Part shown: piece by piece, positions 1-6,448 of the stretch | Layout of the letters: every line of letters begins with the position of its first letter | How positions within the stretch are numbered: position 1 is the first letter of the stretch | DNA from: JAYZDB01 sp036338025 | GTDB lineage: Bacteria; Planctomycetota; UBA1135; UBA2386 | Reading direction: 5' to 3' | Length of the DNA: 9,387 nucleotides | Assembly (NCBI GenBank): GCA_036338025.1 | Contig: JAYZDB010000208.1 | Location: forward strand, 1 to 9,387 | Made by a program: the position numbers and the translations under genes | The notes under the pieces: generated by a model | What the model was told of the DNA's origin: nothing | The model's input: the letters and a program-made list of their open reading frames with translations, nothing else | The model's database searches: none

Positions 1-179
1 TGATTCGGCTCACCAGGTCTGGATTGAAGTTGGTGGAGGTACCCGTAAAGATGCACCCCCGCGTCGGAGGTGTCAGCATGCACCGCGGCACCCGCGCGGC
101 CTTCTACGCCTACAAGATGTTCATGAGCCTCGCCCTGCTGAAAGTCAGGCGCAGCTCTCCTTACCGCACCGCCTCCTGA
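1..179 (+). CDS. Glycosyltransferase family 2 (C-terminal end only)
   Basis: Only the last 58 codons are in the window, read from base 3 to the TGA at 177-179. The tail contains VEVPVKMHPRVGG followed by a Ser/Gly-poor linker and AFYAYKMFMSLALLKVRR. This matches the usual end of membrane-associated GT2 enzymes: a 'pV.M..R..G' strand, then an amphipathic helix with 'Y..K....L' and a basic end. Family knowledge: such GT2 proteins transfer sugars to polyprenol phosphate or growing glycans at the cytoplasmic membrane. The call is strengthened by the DUF2304 gene 22 nt downstream, because GT2 and DUF2304 genes are commonly neighbours. The catalytic DxD region lies outside the window, so activity and donor sugar cannot be judged. 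Confidence 0.72.
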   Translation, partial: IRLTRSGLKLVEVPVKMHPRVGGVSMHRGTRAAFYAYKMFMSLALLKVRRSSPYRTAS

Positions 180-201
180 CGATCGACCCGCTCCGCGAGT
201 G

Positions 202-729
202 ATGAATCTGGTCCTGTTGCAAACCACCGCCGCTGTCGCGCAAAAGCCACTGCCCACACCCCAGCTCGTGCTGGCTCTGGCATTGGCGATCAGTGTACTG
301 GTCATCGTTGTCGAACTCGTCAGACGACAAAAACTCCGGGAGGAGTACGCCTTCTTGTGGATGGGCACAGCCGCACTCCTGATGGTGCTCGCCGTCGACA
401 TCGACATCCTGGTCTGGCTCTCGAACCTGGTCAGCGCCGAGTCGCCATCTTCGGTCTTGTTCTTCGGCGCCCTGGTCTTCCTGCTTCTGATCGCACTGCA
501 GTTCTCGGTGCGGCTCACCAAGCTGACCTTCCGCAACAAGACCCTGAGCCAGCGCGTAGCCCTGCTCGAACAGTCACTCGAAGAACTCAGCAAACAAGCC
601 AAGGCCAGCGACCAGGAGAGCGATCAGGCGCCGACCGAAGAACCTGTAGTGCCCTTGCCGACTCGCGATCCCCAAACCCAGACAACGAGCCGCAAAGCCG
701 CCGACCCCCGGCCAAACCCGACGCCATGA
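202..729 (+). CDS. DUF2304 family small membrane protein
   Basis: A protein of 175 residues from the ATG at 202; a GTG directly before it at 199 is an alternative start that adds one residue. Three hydrophobic segments are visible at about 21-40, 52-73 and 85-101. The first loop carries RRQKLREEYAFLW (41-53), the hallmark of DUF2304. After the third segment comes a charged helix with NKTLSQRVALLEQSLEEL (112-129), likely a short cytoplasmic coiled coil, then a disordered tail rich in Pro, Glu and Gln. Family knowledge: DUF2304 proteins are usually encoded next to GT2 glycosyltransferases and may act as membrane partners; no catalytic activity is established. No clear Shine-Dalgarno precedes the start. 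The stop overlaps the next start as ATGA, suggesting translational coupling. Confidence 0.85.
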   Translation: MNLVLLQTTAAVAQKPLPTPQLVLALALAISVLVIVVELVRRQKLREEYAFLWMGTAALLMVLAVDIDILVWLSNLVSAESPSSVLFFGALVFLLLIALQFSVRLTKLTFRNKTLSQRVALLEQSLEELSKQAKASDQESDQAPTEEPVVPLPTRDPQTQTTSRKAADPRPNPTP

Positions 730-1235
730 GCGAAACCCACAGCCGACTCACGGAGGCCATCGGACAGGAGTTTCGGCGTCGGGTCCTTGATGACTACCTC
801 CCCAAGATCGGTCGCTGCGTGGACCTCCTGGACACCGACCAACTCTGGCACAAGCCGGGACCAAGCTGCAACTCGGTCGCCAACCTGCTCCTGCATCTCG
901 AAGGCAACGTGCGGCAGTGGATCCTGGCCGGCGTCGCCGACCAGGTCGACAACCGTCAGCGAGATTCGGAGTTTGCCACCCGCCAAGGTGATACCGACGC
1001 GACCCCAGCGGAACTGATGGCGCGACTCACGACTACCGTGGAAGAGGCGGTCCAAATCGTCGAAGCCATGGACGCGGACGATTATCTCGCGATCCGACTC
1101 TACCAGACCCGTTGGAACGAGACCGGGGTCACCGCGGTGCTGCACGTAATGGAGCATTTCTCGGGACACGCCGGTCAGATCTACGCCTTCACCAAGCGCG
1201 AACTTGGCCTCGACCTGCAATTCTTCGAACTCTGA
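726..1235 (+). CDS. DinB-like / DUF1572 four-helix metal-binding protein
   Basis: A protein of 169 residues. Its ATG at 726 overlaps the stop of the DUF2304 gene, so it is probably translated by coupling; there is no clear Shine-Dalgarno. The fold is mostly helical. The likely metal triad of the DinB/YfiT superfamily is His57 in NLLLHLEGNVRQW and His144 plus His148 in VMEHFSGHAGQIY, the last part matching the family's 'H...HxGQI' helix. Trp71-like aromatic positions and the C-terminal hydrophobic end (LDLQFFEL) also fit the DUF1572 branch. Family knowledge: members bind Ni or Zn and some are thiol S-transferases using bacillithiol or mycothiol, but most have unknown substrates. An open frame extends upstream to 357 but lies inside the DUF2304 gene in another frame and is not supported. 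The substrate cannot be told from sequence. Confidence 0.83.
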   Translation: MSETHSRLTEAIGQEFRRRVLDDYLPKIGRCVDLLDTDQLWHKPGPSCNSVANLLLHLEGNVRQWILAGVADQVDNRQRDSEFATRQGDTDATPAELMARLTTTVEEAVQIVEAMDADDYLAIRLYQTRWNETGVTAVLHVMEHFSGHAGQIYAFTKRELGLDLQFFEL

Positions 1236-1252
1236 CCACCCGTTCCCTCCGC

Positions 1253-1258
1253 AAGGAG
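1253..1258 (+). promoter_or_regulatory. Shine-Dalgarno deciding a TTG start
   Basis: AAGGAG lies seven bases before the TTG at 1266. It is the strongest ribosome binding site I see in the window. It supports the TTG as the true start of the aldehyde dehydrogenase, because the next in-frame ATG falls near residue 97, well inside the conserved domain. Confidence 0.7.
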
Positions 1259-1265
1259 CAAACCA

Positions 1266-2789
1266 TTGGACGTCCTCAACGAACTCGGCTTGCAATCTGA
1301 AAACCCAGGCGCCTACGCCGGCGAGTGGATCGAGACCAGCGGTGAGCTGCTCGCCTCGACCAATCCCGCAACGGGTACCGTCATCGCCAGCGTGCGCGAA
1401 GCCAGTGCTCAAGACTACGCGCGGATTTCAGAAGCGGCGCACGAAGCATTCTTGCGCTGGCGCCAGGTCCCCGGTCCTCAGCGCGGCGAGTACGTCCGCC
1501 GGATCGCTCAGGTGTTCCGCGAGCACAAGGAGGCCTTGGGGCAGTTGGTCACCATGGAGATGGGCAAGATCATCGAAGAGGGACGCGGCGAGGTGCAAGA
1601 GTGCATCGACATCGCGGACTTCGCAGTCGGCCTATCGCGACAACTGTACGGACTGACGATCCAGTCCGAACGACCCGAGCACTCGATGCGCGAGACCTGG
1701 CATCCGCTCGGCACCGTCGGGATCATCTCAGCCTTCAACTTCCCGGTAGCAGTCTGGGCTTGGAATTCGATGATCGGTCTGGTCTGCGGCGACGCCAACC
1801 TCTGGAAGCCGTCCCGCAAAACTCCGCTGACAGCCATCGCGATGACGCGGCTGGCAGCCTCGGTACTGGAACCCGACGGCTACGGAGCCCTCGTCAGCCT
1901 GGTGATCGGCCCAGATGAGACGGTCGGCAGCGCTCTCCTCGACGACCGCAGGGTCCCACTGGTCAGCGCCACCGGATCGACACGCATGGGCCGCATCGTC
2001 AGCCAGCGAGTCGCCGGCCGTCTGGGACGGACTCTGCTCGAGCTCGGCGGAAACAACGCGATCATCGTCGATGAAAACGCCGACCTGGACATGGCGACAC
2101 GGGCGATCGTGTTCGGCGCCATCGGCACAGCCGGTCAGCGCTGCACCAGCACCCGCCGGGTTCTCGCACACGCGTCAATCATCGAGGATTTGCAATCCCG
2201 TCTGGTGCGCGCCTACGAAACCGTCCAGGCCGGTGACCCCCTGGCGCCCGACACCCTGCTCGGACCCCTGATCGACCAGGACTCTCTCGACGCCTTCATC
2301 CAGGCCGTCACCGCAGCCACCGATCAAGGTGCGCAACTGGTGTGCGGTGGAGGTCCGATCGAAATGACCGGCGAGTTGGCGGCAGGTGCCTACGCACAGC
2401 CAACCATCCTGCGGGCAAAGTCCGATCTCCCGCTGATGCAAGAAGAGACCTTCGCGCCCTTGCTCTACCTGGTGGCGGTCGACTCGGTGGACGAGGCCAT
2501 CGCGATCCAAAACGACGTCCCGCAAGGTCTGAGTTCAGCGATCTTCACCATGAACGTTCGCAACGCCGAGCGTTTCGTGTCCGCGGTCGGCTCCGACTGC
2601 GGGATTGCCAACGTCAACATCGGCACATCCGGTGCGGAGATAGGCGGGGCGTTCGGAGGCGAAAAGGATACTGGCGGCGGCCGTGAATCCGGCTCGGACG
2701 CCTGGAAGCTCTACATGCGGCGGCAGACCAGCACAGTGAACTGGGGCGAGTCACTGCCGCTCGCCCAGGGAATCAAGTTCGGCGACTGA
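1266..2789 (+). CDS. ALDH7-family L-aminoadipate-semialdehyde dehydrogenase (piperidine-6-carboxylate dehydrogenase)
   Basis: A 507-residue, full-length NAD(P)-dependent aldehyde dehydrogenase starting at a TTG with AAGGAG upstream. Visible catalytic features are Asn158 in FNFP (oxyanion hole), Lys181 in LWKPS (cofactor binding), Glu259 in LLELGGNN (general base), Cys293 in GQRCTSTRR (nucleophile) and Glu394 in QEETFAP (nicotinamide ribose). The C-terminal block TSGAEIGGAFGGEKDTGGGR followed by ESGSDAWKLYMRR and LPLAQGIKF is diagnostic of the antiquitin (ALDH7) branch. Family knowledge: this branch oxidises alpha-aminoadipic semialdehyde, in equilibrium with piperideine-6-carboxylate, to alpha-aminoadipate in lysine or pipecolate catabolism. 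Glu112 in EVQECIDIADFAVGLSR and Arg292 beside the nucleophile match positions that I recall anchoring the aminoadipate group, so the substrate assignment is fairly firm. Bacterial homologues are called amaB or pcd. The stop overlaps the following kinase start (TGATG). No other lysine-catabolic gene is in the window. Confidence 0.93.
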   Translation: MDVLNELGLQSENPGAYAGEWIETSGELLASTNPATGTVIASVREASAQDYARISEAAHEAFLRWRQVPGPQRGEYVRRIAQVFREHKEALGQLVTMEMGKIIEEGRGEVQECIDIADFAVGLSRQLYGLTIQSERPEHSMRETWHPLGTVGIISAFNFPVAVWAWNSMIGLVCGDANLWKPSRKTPLTAIAMTRLAASVLEPDGYGALVSLVIGPDETVGSALLDDRRVPLVSATGSTRMGRIVSQRVAGRLGRTLLELGGNNAIIVDENADLDMATRAIVFGAIGTAGQRCTSTRRVLAHASIIEDLQSRLVRAYETVQAGDPLAPDTLLGPLIDQDSLDAFIQAVTAATDQGAQLVCGGGPIEMTGELAAGAYAQPTILRAKSDLPLMQEETFAPLLYLVAVDSVDEAIAIQNDVPQGLSSAIFTMNVRNAERFVSAVGSDCGIANVNIGTSGAEIGGAFGGEKDTGGGRESGSDAWKLYMRRQTSTVNWGESLPLAQGIKFGD

Positions 2790-3718
2790 TGCGAGAACCG
2801 TTCAAGTTCAAGGTTCCTGCAACCTGTGCCCACCTCGGTCCAGGCTTTGGCGTCCTCGGTGTCGCCGTCGATACCGCCCTGACGATTGAAGTCGAGGAGA
2901 CCAGCAGCAACGGGCTTGAGGTCATCCGCCGCGGCGAGATGAGCCACGCTCCGGAAGATCCCCGGCACGATGCGATCCTGCGCGCCCTGACCGCCGCCCA
3001 GGAAAAGTACCAGATCAAACTGCCGGCAGGACTACGCATTACCGCCGACAATGAGATCCCGGCTTCCAGCGGGCTCGGAACCAACTCGGCCTGCTACGCC
3101 GCAGGCTTCGGCATCGCCGCGCGCTACGCCAATCAGGTGCCGCCAGCCGACGAACTCGTGGATCTATTGGTCCATCTCGGCGGCACAGCTGCCCACGCCG
3201 GCGCCGCTCTCTACGGAGGCCTGGTCGCCTGCTCGCCAGTGCAGACCGCCCAGGAGACCGTCTGCCATCACGTGTTTCGCTACGCCCTGTCGAGCGACTG
3301 GCGCTTCGTGATCGTCAGCCCGGACCACCACCTCGCCGCATCCGACGTGGTGCGAGTCCTGCCAGCCAATCTCCCCCACGGCGTCATCAAGCGCACTTCG
3401 GGCCGCCTGCTCGGCGTACTCCACGCCCTGGCGGTCGGTGACGAGGACCTGCTCCGCCACTGCCTGATCGATGAGGTCCACGTGCCCTTCCGACGCAACA
3501 TCGTGCCGGGGATGGACCAGGCACTGCAAGCCGTCGACGAAATGGGCCGTGGGGGTGCCACGATCTCGGGTGCCGGGCCCGGCCTCGTGCTGATCACGAC
3601 GTCGACGGAGGTCGCGCAAGAAGGCGGTACACGGATGCTGAAGGCCTTCGAGGACGCTGGACTGACCGCCAAGATCACCGTGGTGGGCACATCCGAAGTC
3701 GGAGCGCTGCCGAACTGA
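2789..3718 (+). CDS. ThrB-like GHMP kinase with altered substrate pocket
   Basis: A protein of 309 residues, the usual length for homoserine kinase, starting at an ATG that overlaps the ALDH stop by one base. Three GHMP motifs are recognisable: motif 1 PATCAHLGPGFGVLG (10-24), motif 2 PASSGLGTNSACYAAG (91-106) and motif 3 GGATISGAGPGLVLI (255-269). The overall order matches ThrB, which phosphorylates homoserine with ATP in threonine synthesis. However, canonical pocket residues are changed. The Asn and Asp of NLGPGFD are His15 and Gly21; GLGSSA is GLGTNS, replacing the second Ser with Asn99; the HPDN block before LYGG reads TAAH (133-136) with the preceding Glu now Gly131; and the Arg of 'AR.xLP' is Val188. 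The Arg of 'EPyR' is kept (Arg235) but its Glu is Val232. I infer a kinase of the ThrB lineage acting on another small alcohol, or an impaired one. Automatic labels of homoserine kinase should be doubted. Confidence 0.8.
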   Translation: MREPFKFKVPATCAHLGPGFGVLGVAVDTALTIEVEETSSNGLEVIRRGEMSHAPEDPRHDAILRALTAAQEKYQIKLPAGLRITADNEIPASSGLGTNSACYAAGFGIAARYANQVPPADELVDLLVHLGGTAAHAGAALYGGLVACSPVQTAQETVCHHVFRYALSSDWRFVIVSPDHHLAASDVVRVLPANLPHGVIKRTSGRLLGVLHALAVGDEDLLRHCLIDEVHVPFRRNIVPGMDQALQAVDEMGRGGATISGAGPGLVLITTSTEVAQEGGTRMLKAFEDAGLTAKITVVGTSEVGALPN

Positions 3719-3738
3719 GGCCCGGACTTGGCTCAGTT
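3713..3738. terminator. Inverted repeat between convergent genes, possible bidirectional terminator
   Basis: AACTGAG at 3713-3719 pairs perfectly with CTCAGTT at 3732-3738. With one G bulged, GCC/GGC can extend the stem around a seven-base loop. The repeat spans the 14-bp gap between two converging genes and includes both stop codons, which pair with each other. There is no strong T-run on either side, so a classic intrinsic terminator is only moderately supported. Confidence 0.4.
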
Positions 3739-5520
3739 GTGTACGACCTGCTCGCGCAGGTAGGCGAGGTTCAGGGAGTTGAACTTCGAAGACCCGTCCA
3801 CACCACCGATGTAGCCGATAGCGGGAGTCATGATGTTGAGTGACCCCCCGGAAAAAACACTATCCGGCATCTTGATGTGGCCCGACGTCGAGCTCGGGAA
3901 ATTGACAGAGTCGCCACCGTAGAGACCCGTCGGCATCGCACCATCTTCCACCAGGCCCATGGAGTGCCCGCACTCGTGGGCGAGCACCAGCGCGGTGAAC
4001 CGCGCCAGATCTTCGATGGCCCTTTGGATCTTCAGGCCGCGCGCCCCACTCGGCGTGTTGTTGTTGAGCATCGCGACCAGGGCAGCCGCATCGCCCGCAG
4101 CGCCGATGGGACTACCGCTTCGAGCTGGCGTGAAGGGATCGTAGGTAACACGGAACTGGGTGCTCTGGGAACTCTGTTCACCCGTGGTGATCAAGGTGTG
4201 CAGGAAAACCCCCAGGCGCGAGCCCTTGAAGTCCTCCTCACAGTCGTTCACCTGGGATTGGTTTTGTTTGTCGAAGATCGCCAAACCCAGCACACCAGTG
4301 GTACCCCCAACCTCATGGGCCCCGGCGATGCAGATCTGGGAAAATGGGTGCGAGGCGTACGGCACCGTAGTACTGCTCGGGAAGCTACCCGGCGAAGTGA
4401 AGGTGAAGGTGATGTTGACGCTGCTGAAGAACGACGAGAGATCGGTCAGGAGCCGATCCTCGAACAGGTCCATCACAACCTCGTTGCTGTCCTTGCTACC
4501 GCTGACATTTGGCAGGGGCGCACCCGACTGCAGACCCAGGATCCTGAACAGATCCTCGAGGTCTGAGCGGCCGCTTGCGCCATCTACGACCAGGACCGGT
4601 GCTGCCGCCGTCGCCGAAGCAGGGCTTAGGGTGTAGGACTCGAGATCGCGTGAGGTATCCAAGAACCAGGTCTGCCCGTTCTCGAATGGTCGGTTGGCCG
4701 CGGTCAGGGTCTTGGCAAGGAACGAGAAGTTGGCGGGCTGGGATACCTGCCCGGTGACGTCGGCGAGCCGGACCGTGAGGGTGTGTGCACCATCAGGAAA
4801 TCGCACCGCCGCCGGCACTGCAAATGCGATCGTACCGCTACCTGTCGTGGCTGTCAGATCGCCGGCGAGATTCTCGCCAGCTGCGATGCTCAGACCATGG
4901 ACCTGCACCGTCTGGTTCGAACTGATCACCGACAGGCCGGCACTGATTGCCGAGGTATCACTGACCCGGGCGTTGATCGCAAAGCCGGTGGTAGCAGCCT
5001 GCAGAACTCCGCCAGCGGCCCCGCTGCCATTCAGCAGGCGGTGCACATTGGCGACGGTCAAGTCGTTGATGACCGGCACGTCGAGGTCGGCCTTGGTCAG
5101 GGTCTTGGCGGTCGAAGCAACCGCCACGAGTCCATGGGCGTCCTGCACCGCATCGTTGGCAGAGCTGAAGTCGACGGTCGTGGACCCGACGGTCAAATCG
5201 ACTCCGGCACCGAGCGTGATCTCGACGACGATCGAATTGAGCACCACCGGTGCCGCGGTCAGCGTGCCCAGGGAACCACCACCGCTGATCACCAGGTCCG
5301 AGCCATCGAGGGACGCTCCGCTCAGGCTCACCGCTTCGGACATCAGCAGCCGCAACTTGTCACCAGCGACGGGACTCGCAGCGCTCCCCGCAAACGACAC
5401 TGCCAGCAGGCTTGGGGTGTTGTTGACGATGACGGCGCCACCGCCCCCCCCACCACCACAGGTCGACAACACCGGCACACACAGCAGCGACAAGGCGAGC
5501 AGGAACTTCTTCGGTTTCAT
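3733..5520 (-). CDS. Exported lipoprotein with Ig-like domains and a metzincin-like metalloprotease domain
   Basis: A protein of 595 residues from the ATG at 5518-5520. This start gives a lipoprotein signal, basic KPKK then LLALSLLCVPVLST before Cys21; Thr at -1 is atypical for a lipobox. Cys21 is followed by seven glycines, a flexible tether. Residues about 36-145 resemble a bacterial SbsA/Big-type Ig-like domain (LRLLMSEAVSLSGASLDGS, then VEITLGAGVDLTVGSTTV). Residues about 148-270 look like a second beta-sandwich. The C-terminal part holds AHECGHSMGLVED (514-526), a zinc HExxH with metzincin-like HxxG spacing, and a possible Met-turn in LNIMTPAIG (Met564). At the usual third ligand position is Glu525 rather than His or Asp, with Asp526 next to it. 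I infer a surface or periplasmic protease of unknown substrate; no named family is recognised. The gene lies 23 nt after cutC and probably shares its transcript. No good Shine-Dalgarno is visible. Confidence 0.82.
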   Translation of the reverse strand: MKPKKFLLALSLLCVPVLSTCGGGGGGGAVIVNNTPSLLAVSFAGSAASPVAGDKLRLLMSEAVSLSGASLDGSDLVISGGGSLGTLTAAPVVLNSIVVEITLGAGVDLTVGSTTVDFSSANDAVQDAHGLVAVASTAKTLTKADLDVPVINDLTVANVHRLLNGSGAAGGVLQAATTGFAINARVSDTSAISAGLSVISSNQTVQVHGLSIAAGENLAGDLTATTGSGTIAFAVPAAVRFPDGAHTLTVRLADVTGQVSQPANFSFLAKTLTAANRPFENGQTWFLDTSRDLESYTLSPASATAAAPVLVVDGASGRSDLEDLFRILGLQSGAPLPNVSGSKDSNEVVMDLFEDRLLTDLSSFFSSVNITFTFTSPGSFPSSTTVPYASHPFSQICIAGAHEVGGTTGVLGLAIFDKQNQSQVNDCEEDFKGSRLGVFLHTLITTGEQSSQSTQFRVTYDPFTPARSGSPIGAAGDAAALVAMLNNNTPSGARGLKIQRAIEDLARFTALVLAHECGHSMGLVEDGAMPTGLYGGDSVNFPSSTSGHIKMPDSVFSGGSLNIMTPAIGYIGGVDGSSKFNSLNLAYLREQVVHN

Positions 5521-5543
5521 GGCTGATGTCTCAAGCACGAAGG

Positions 5544-6302
5544 TCAGGCGCCAGATCCCAGGCGAATGTACTCCCGGATCCGATGCTCGTCGGTCACCAC
5601 CCGGTCGTATTCGCCCGGGATCGAACCACAACCCATCGTACACTCCGGATTGCGAAACTGCATGGGGCTCTCGCGGGTAACCGCCGCCGCAAAGTGGACT
5701 TCGTGGGCGCCGGATTCCTCGATCACCCGACGGATGTCGCCCTCCAGGATCCCACCGCCGGGCATGATCGAAATCCGGTCGCCGGCGATCTCGACCTGGC
5801 GGGCCAGCGTCGCGATCCCGTCCACCGCCGAGTCCTTCCGACCGGAGGTGAGGATCCGATCCACACCCAGGTCCACCAACTGCTCGAGAGCTGCATCCGG
5901 GTCGACGCACATGTCAAACGCTCGATGGAACGTGACCTGCAGCGGGCGGGCGGCCTCCACCATCGCACGCACCACCGGCAGATCGAGGCTACCGTCCGGG
6001 CACAGCGCACCGATCACCACGCCAGTAACCCCGGCCCGCTTGACCGACTCGATGTCGCGCAACATCACCTCGGTTTCGTCGCCGGAGTAGACAAAGTCAC
6101 CGCCACGAGGACGGACCAACACCATGACGCCGATGCCGAGCTTGTCCCGCAGCCAGGCGACGGATCCGGCACTGGGAGTGGTACCCCCCTCGAGCAGGTT
6201 GGCGCACAACTCGACCCGGTCGGCGCCGGCCGCCTCGGCAGCCTTGGCTCCCATCGCAGTGTCCACGCAGACCTCGAAGGTCAGGGAAGGCCTCGATTTC
6301 AT
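5544..6302 (-). CDS. cutC: CutC family TIM-barrel protein
   Basis: A 252-residue protein covering the full CutC family length. Conserved blocks occur in order: FEVCVDT (9-15), DRVELCANLLEGGTTPS (28-44), VLVRPRGGDFVYS (61-73), TFHRAFD (124-130), RILTSG (149-154), IMPGGGI (179-185), EVHFAA (201-206) and a C-terminal TDEHRIREYI. Family knowledge: CutC proteins are cytoplasmic TIM barrels historically linked to copper homeostasis, but that role is disputed in E. coli and the true reaction is unsettled. The blocks with Glu31, Arg64, His126 and Arg127 are those expected in the barrel mouth. Six cysteines are present (12, 33, 101, 132, 221, 225), including a C-terminal CTMGC that I do not remember as a family feature. 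It is the first gene of a minus-strand pair with the lipoprotein and is transcribed away from the DUF1080 gene. No clear Shine-Dalgarno is seen. Confidence 0.93.
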   Translation of the reverse strand: MKSRPSLTFEVCVDTAMGAKAAEAAGADRVELCANLLEGGTTPSAGSVAWLRDKLGIGVMVLVRPRGGDFVYSGDETEVMLRDIESVKRAGVTGVVIGALCPDGSLDLPVVRAMVEAARPLQVTFHRAFDMCVDPDAALEQLVDLGVDRILTSGRKDSAVDGIATLARQVEIAGDRISIMPGGGILEGDIRRVIEESGAHEVHFAAAVTRESPMQFRNPECTMGCGSIPGEYDRVVTDEHRIREYIRLGSGA

Positions 6303-6372
6303 GCCGCGCAGTATGCGCCAGATGACGCCCGATCTCCATGACCGCTACCGCATGCGACTCGGCGTCCGGCCA

Positions 6373-6389
6373 GCCAGCGTCAGGCTGGC
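6373..6389. promoter_or_regulatory. Palindrome in the divergent intergenic region, possible operator
   Basis: GCCAGC-GTCAG-GCTGGC is a perfect six-base inverted repeat with a five-base spacer. It lies in the 146-bp gap between the divergent cutC and DUF1080 starts, about 60 bases before the latter. Its position would suit an operator or the base of a 5' leader hairpin. I could not place convincing -10/-35 elements around it, and such short repeats arise by chance in GC-rich DNA. Confidence 0.25.
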
Positions 6390-6448
6390 GGGTGGATCAG
6401 GCCGTAGCCTTGGGATACCCTCGCCACGCCCACCGCCCTCAGAACATC

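Noticed and set aside
357..725. Upstream extension of the DinB-like gene to an ATG at 357
   Set aside because: It overlaps the DUF2304 gene in another frame, is Arg/Pro-rich, and the family match begins only after the ATG at 726.
624..1412. Minus-strand open frame of 262 codons across DUF2304, DinB-like and ALDH7 genes
   Set aside because: It crosses three well-supported plus-strand genes and their junctions, and its translation resembles no family I know.
2789..3718. Calling the GHMP kinase a standard homoserine kinase (thrB)
   Set aside because: The overall family fits, but the residues that define the homoserine pocket are largely replaced and no other threonine-pathway gene is adjacent, so the specific symbol is not justified.
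4694..5680. Long plus-strand open frame of 328 codons opposite the lipoprotein gene
   Set aside because: It is antisense to a protein with signal, lipobox and HExxH. Its translation is Ala/Arg/Ser/Thr-rich with no recognisable motif, typical of a shadow frame in GC-rich DNA.
5521..5910. Upstream extension of the lipoprotein reading frame to an ATG at 5910 (725 residues)
   Set aside because: The extension lies inside cutC on the same strand in another frame, has low-complexity Arg/Gly/Asp composition, and would bury a clear lipoprotein signal starting at 5520.
6338..6448. Longer N-terminus for the DUF1080 protein from the ATG at 6338
   Set aside because: The added 37 residues are not signal-like and would place the obvious signal peptide internally.
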